From assembly GCA_934615635.1 (NCBI GenBank), contig CAKTTT010000038.1, positions 1 through 15,381 of the forward strand: a stretch of DNA of 15,381 bases, read 5' to 3'. Position 1 is the first letter of the stretch, and every line of letters begins with the position of its first letter. Below the pieces are notes generated by a model. It ran no database searches. It was given only the letters and a program-made list of their open reading frames with translations, and was not told the DNA's origin. Both the position numbers and the translations under genes were made by a program. This document shows positions 12,887-15,381 of this stretch, piece by piece. Source of the DNA: an uncultured Eubacteriales bacterium. GTDB taxonomy: Bacteria; Bacillota; Clostridia; Oscillospirales; Acutalibacteraceae.

Positions 12887-13198
12887 GAAATTCCCTGCGC
12901 CTTTTCTTTTGACGGGAGCAGAAGCGGACCAATTGGGTATGGCGCCCGATTTATCTGTTGACGGCGCGATCGGTTCCGCTGTTCTCCAATGGGTATTTGC
13001 TTGAATTCGCTCATGCGGCTATTGCCCATTTTACGCCCGTGCCGCTGGGGATAGCCGGGGCTGCTTTTCCGGTGATACCGCCGCAGCAATTCGCGGGCTG
13101 TCGATGGCTCATATTGGCAGGGAGCGTATTCATCTTTCTGGCGGCAACGCGGAAGGGAGGCGGCCTGTGTAGCCTGGAGCCCAAAGCAAGCATAGGAA
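12887..13198. other. Unassigned spacer between rpiB and the TelA gene
   Basis: No frame here has a good ribosome binding site or recognisable product on either strand. It leads into a strong hairpin (13199-13239). Confidence 0.4.
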
Positions 13199-13239
13199 GG
13201 GATAAGCCGCCGACCGTCCGGTTTGCGGCGGCTTGTCCC
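13199..13239. other. Long hairpin without U tract
   Basis: GGGATAAGCCGCC (13199-13211) pairs with GGCGGCTTGTCCC (13227-13239); the only irregular pair is U-G on the plus strand and A-C on the minus. There is no U tract on either side, so it is not a standard terminator. It lies 30 bases upstream of the TelA-gene promoter. Confidence 0.5.
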
Positions 13240-13268
13240 GTCCACAGGCAATCTTCCAGGGAAAGTCC

Positions 13269-13297
13269 TTGACAGGCATGGGGTTTCCTCGTACAAT
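13269..13297 (+). promoter_or_regulatory. Sigma-A promoter of the TelA-family gene
   Basis: TTGACA (13269-13274), a 17-bp spacer and TACAAT (13292-13297); transcription would start near 13304, giving a ~75-base leader. Confidence 0.85.
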
Positions 13298-13377
13298 AAA
13301 AAGCAGGTTAGGCGATCAATGAAAAACCTTTGCGGAAGGAAACAGAAAATCATAGGAGAGAAAGGTGTGGCGGATAG

Positions 13378-14526
13378 ATGACGGAGGAAAAAGCGGTAAC
13401 CACGATGACGGAGGAAGGCGTCCCGGTGCTGACGCTGGAGCCTTTGGAGCAGACGGCGCTGGCGGAGCCGGCTCCCGCCGAGGTGGAGCCGGTGCTGACC
13501 GAGGATACCCTGACGCCGGAGGAGCGGAAAATGGTGGAGGATTTCGCCGCCACCATCGATGTGTCCAATAGCAATGTGATTCTGCAATACGGCGCAGCGG
13601 CGCAGAAGAAGATCGCCGGGTTTTCTGAAAACGCTTTACAGAACGTACGCACCAAGGATCTGGGCGAGATCGGGGAGATGATGACCAACCTGATCGGCGA
13701 GCTGCGGAATATGGACGATGCGGAGGAGAAGGGCGGTTTTTTCGGCTTCTTCAAAAAGACCTCCAATAAAATCTCCACCATGCGCACCAAGTACGACAAG
13801 GCTTCGGTCAATGTGGATAAGATCTGCACCGTGCTGGAGGATCATCAGATCCAGCTTATGAAGGACGTTGCCCTGCTGGATGAGATGTACAAGCTCAATC
13901 TGACCTATTTCAAGGAGCTGTCCATGTACATTCTGGCTGGCAAGCGAAAGCTGGAGGAGGTGCGCACCAAGGAGCTGCCGCCGTTGGTGGAAAAGGCCCA
14001 GAAAACGGGGTTGCCGGAGGATGCGCAGGCGGCCAACGATATGGCGGCGCTGTGCAATCGGTTTGAGAAAAAGCTCCATGACCTGGAATTGACCCGGATG
14101 GTGTCCATCCAAATGGCGCCGCAGATCCGGCTGATCCAGAGCAACGACACTGTGATGACCGAGAAAATCCAGTCCACCCTGGTGAACACCATCCCGCTTT
14201 GGAAGAGTCAGATGGTTCTTTCCCTGGGGCTGGTGCATTCCCAGCAGGCCATGGAGGCGCAGCGGGAGGTCACCAATATGACCAATGAGCTGCTGAAGAA
14301 AAACGCGGAAATGCTCAAGACGGGCACTGTGGAGACCGCCAAGGAATCCGAGCGGGGCGTGGTGGATATTGAGACGCTCAAACAGACCAACGAGACGCTG
14401 ATTTCCACCTTGGACGAGGTCCTGCGGATTCAGGACGAAGGACGGCAAAAACGTCGGGAAGCGGAATCTGAGTTGGCCAGGATCGAGGGCGAACTGAAGC
14501 AGAAGCTGCTGACGGTGCGCAGCTGA
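13378..14526 (+). CDS. TelA/KlaA family protein (toxic anion resistance type)
   Basis: The 382-residue cytosolic protein matches the TelA family (PF05816). A ~55-residue acidic, Glu/Pro-rich N-terminus is followed by the conserved NVILQYGAAAQKKIAGFSENAL block (about 62-83), a KGGFFGFFKKTSNKI segment, and long amphipathic helices likely to form coiled coils to the C-terminus, including the conserved MAPQIRLIQSNDTVMTEKIQ stretch. The family was named for tellurite resistance, but its chromosomal members are more general envelope or stress proteins of unclear mechanism. The start follows AAAGGTG at rather long spacing; an ATG nine codons later is an alternative. In many Firmicutes a XpaC-like gene precedes it; none does here. 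A hairpin terminator follows. Confidence 0.92.
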   Translation: MTEEKAVTTMTEEGVPVLTLEPLEQTALAEPAPAEVEPVLTEDTLTPEERKMVEDFAATIDVSNSNVILQYGAAAQKKIAGFSENALQNVRTKDLGEIGEMMTNLIGELRNMDDAEEKGGFFGFFKKTSNKISTMRTKYDKASVNVDKICTVLEDHQIQLMKDVALLDEMYKLNLTYFKELSMYILAGKRKLEEVRTKELPPLVEKAQKTGLPEDAQAANDMAALCNRFEKKLHDLELTRMVSIQMAPQIRLIQSNDTVMTEKIQSTLVNTIPLWKSQMVLSLGLVHSQQAMEAQREVTNMTNELLKKNAEMLKTGTVETAKESERGVVDIETLKQTNETLISTLDEVLRIQDEGRQKRREAESELARIEGELKQKLLTVRS

Positions 14527-14605
14527 ATGCTTTTTGGGAAATGAGCCGTACTCCAAGAGGATTATGCCGGGAGCGGGCCATACGGATGGTTAACAGAGAA
14601 AATGG

Positions 14606-14646
14606 AAAAGGAGGATCGGGCGAAGGCAGCCTGATCCTCCTTTTGT
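14606..14646 (+). terminator. Intrinsic terminator of the TelA-family gene
   Basis: AAAAGGAGGATC (14606-14617) pairs perfectly with GATCCTCCTTTT (14633-14644). It lies 80 bases past the stop codon, and the AAAA/TTTT ends let it work both ways. Confidence 0.85.
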
Positions 14647-14984
14647 GTTTTCTGGCATTTGGGACTTGTCCGGCGGTAGAGGCAAACCATCTGGCTGTGA
14701 TCCGAAAGGGGGCGCAGACTGTTTCGGGGAGGATTGAATTAAATCGCGCGCGAAAGAACGTTGCCAGGCAGATTCTGTCGTTTCCTAGGCGTATAAAGAA
14801 AGAAATCTGGTTGACAAGGGGAGAGAAGAGGTGTAAAATGCACGTGAACAAATGTTCTATACTGCTGAAGATTATTTTTTTAATGGGACAGGTCACATAT
14901 TTCATATTCAGGCTTTCTCGTAAATTTATGGTTCAGGGTGCGACGACGGACCATGTGAATTTATGCCTATTTGTGTACGTTTTT
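14647..14984. other. AT-rich spacer with a possible promoter and small ORF
   Basis: Composition becomes clearly AT-richer than the genes to the left. TTGACA at 14811 is followed after 15 bases by TAAAAT (14832-14837), a short-spaced promoter-like pair. The ATG at 14836 (GAGG six bases upstream) opens a 57-codon hydrophobic frame ending at 15008 inside the operator, but the same bases cannot be both -10 box and ribosome binding site. I do not call a gene. Confidence 0.3.
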
Positions 14985-15042
14985 TATCTACAAAAAGTAG
15001 ATTTATAAGCAGAACGATTTTGAAATCTACTTTTTGTAGATA
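14985..15042. promoter_or_regulatory. Double-palindrome operator candidate ahead of XRE regulator
   Basis: Two 20-base arms (14985-15004 and 15023-15042) are perfect reverse complements separated by 18 bases. Each arm contains a complete 15-bp palindrome, TCTAC-AAAAA-GTAGA and TCTAC-TTTTT-GTAGA, with centres 39 bp apart. This is the form expected for two operator sites of a dimeric regulator, and an XRE gene starts 213 bases downstream. As RNA it would also make a 20-bp hairpin. Confidence 0.7.
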
Positions 15043-15254
15043 CACCTCTATGGAAAAGATTGTGCTGCTGTTTGGCGCAGGAGCCTGTTTGTCGGTTCGA
15101 CTGGATTCGACAGCGGAGTTGACAACAGCAGATCATTCAGACCGTTTATGCCGCCACCTTTCCGATGGGAACATAAGGTTCCATACATAGGAACAACGGC
15201 GGGTGTTGTCGGTATGGAAAGGCATTTAGAATTAGGGGCAGGAGATGATGTGAA

Positions 15255-15381
15255 ATGAACAGCTTTTACTACAATATTGGCAGCCGGATCCGAGAATTGA
15301 GAGAACTTCACCGATATACCCGCGAAAAATTTGCTGAAATCGTGGACATATCGCCGAAATTCCTCTATGAAATTGAAACAG
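15255..15381 (+). CDS. XRE-family helix-turn-helix regulator (partial, runs off right edge)
   Basis: The first 42 residues are present. After MNSFYYNIG, the sequence RIRELRELHRYTREKFAEIVDISPKFLYEIE is a Cro/C1-type helix-turn-helix: helix 2 at TREKFAEIVD and recognition helix at SPKFLYEIE. An AGGAG lies ten bases upstream of the ATG. The C-terminal part, which would show any ligand or dimerisation domain, is outside the window. The double palindrome at 14985-15042 is a natural candidate for its own operator. AT-richer composition than the left-hand genes suggests this may be the edge of an accessory region. Confidence 0.88.
   Translation, partial: MNSFYYNIGSRIRELRELHRYTREKFAEIVDISPKFLYEIET

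Noticed and set aside
14541..15008. 155-residue plus-strand frame after the TelA gene
   Set aside because: It runs through the TelA terminator and an operator arm, with no ribosome binding site at its start; composition changes midway.
14836..15008. 57-codon hydrophobic frame after TTGACA at 14811
   Set aside because: The proposed ribosome binding site overlaps the -10 box and the 3' end runs through the operator; not supported as a gene.
15090..15140. tmRNA-like sequence CTGGATTCGACAG
   Set aside because: Only about ten bases match the tmRNA 5' end; there is no tag frame, no 3' acceptor half, and the XRE gene begins within the length a tmRNA would need.

Overview
The window reads as chromosome of an anaerobic, endospore-forming member of the Clostridia, most likely Oscillospiraceae-like. 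The reasons are a dipicolinate synthase pair (dpaA/dpaB) behind a sigma-K-like promoter, a rubrerythrin, strong AGGAGG ribosome binding sites with sigma-A promoters and classical intrinsic terminators, and GC-rich genes separated by AT-richer spacers. The family assignment is inference from gene content and style, not from a marker gene.

Layout. 1-1187 (minus): two tandem paralogous membrane proteins with N-terminal zinc ribbons; the second-in-order copy runs off the left edge. 1443-1982 (minus): rubrerythrin with its own UUCG-loop terminator. 1983-2615: divergent spacer holding copy A of a ~118-bp structured repeat. 2616-4293 (plus): a ROK-family sugar kinase and a GmhA-like SIS isomerase, ended by a terminator. 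4363-4887: spacer with a candidate 48-codon gene (minus), an extended multi-branch RNA-like structure and a two-way terminator. 4888-6737 (minus): AI-2E-family membrane protein followed by an AT-richer Nudix hydrolase. 6904-7645 (minus): a small conserved-looking protein and a YccF-type membrane protein. Around 7668-7785 lies copy B of the repeat, inverted relative to copy A and again in a divergent spacer. 7958-9195 (plus): YjbQ-family protein and a TIM-barrel sugar isomerase/epimerase. 9312-10121: small DUF-type protein and nrdR. 10532-11973: dpaA-dpaB. 12073-12522: rpiB. 13378-14526: a TelA-family protein. 14647-15381: AT-rich spacer with a striking double-palindrome operator and the start of an XRE regulator cut by the right edge.

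Most of this is housekeeping, stress and sporulation content (oxidative stress: rubrerythrin; deoxynucleotide control: nrdR; pentose phosphates: rpiB; spore core dipicolinate: dpaAB). I did not find a clear new defence or mobile system. The items most worth a second look are the structured repeat pair, the 4.4-4.75 kb structured region with its small ORF, and the double-palindrome element ahead of the XRE gene.
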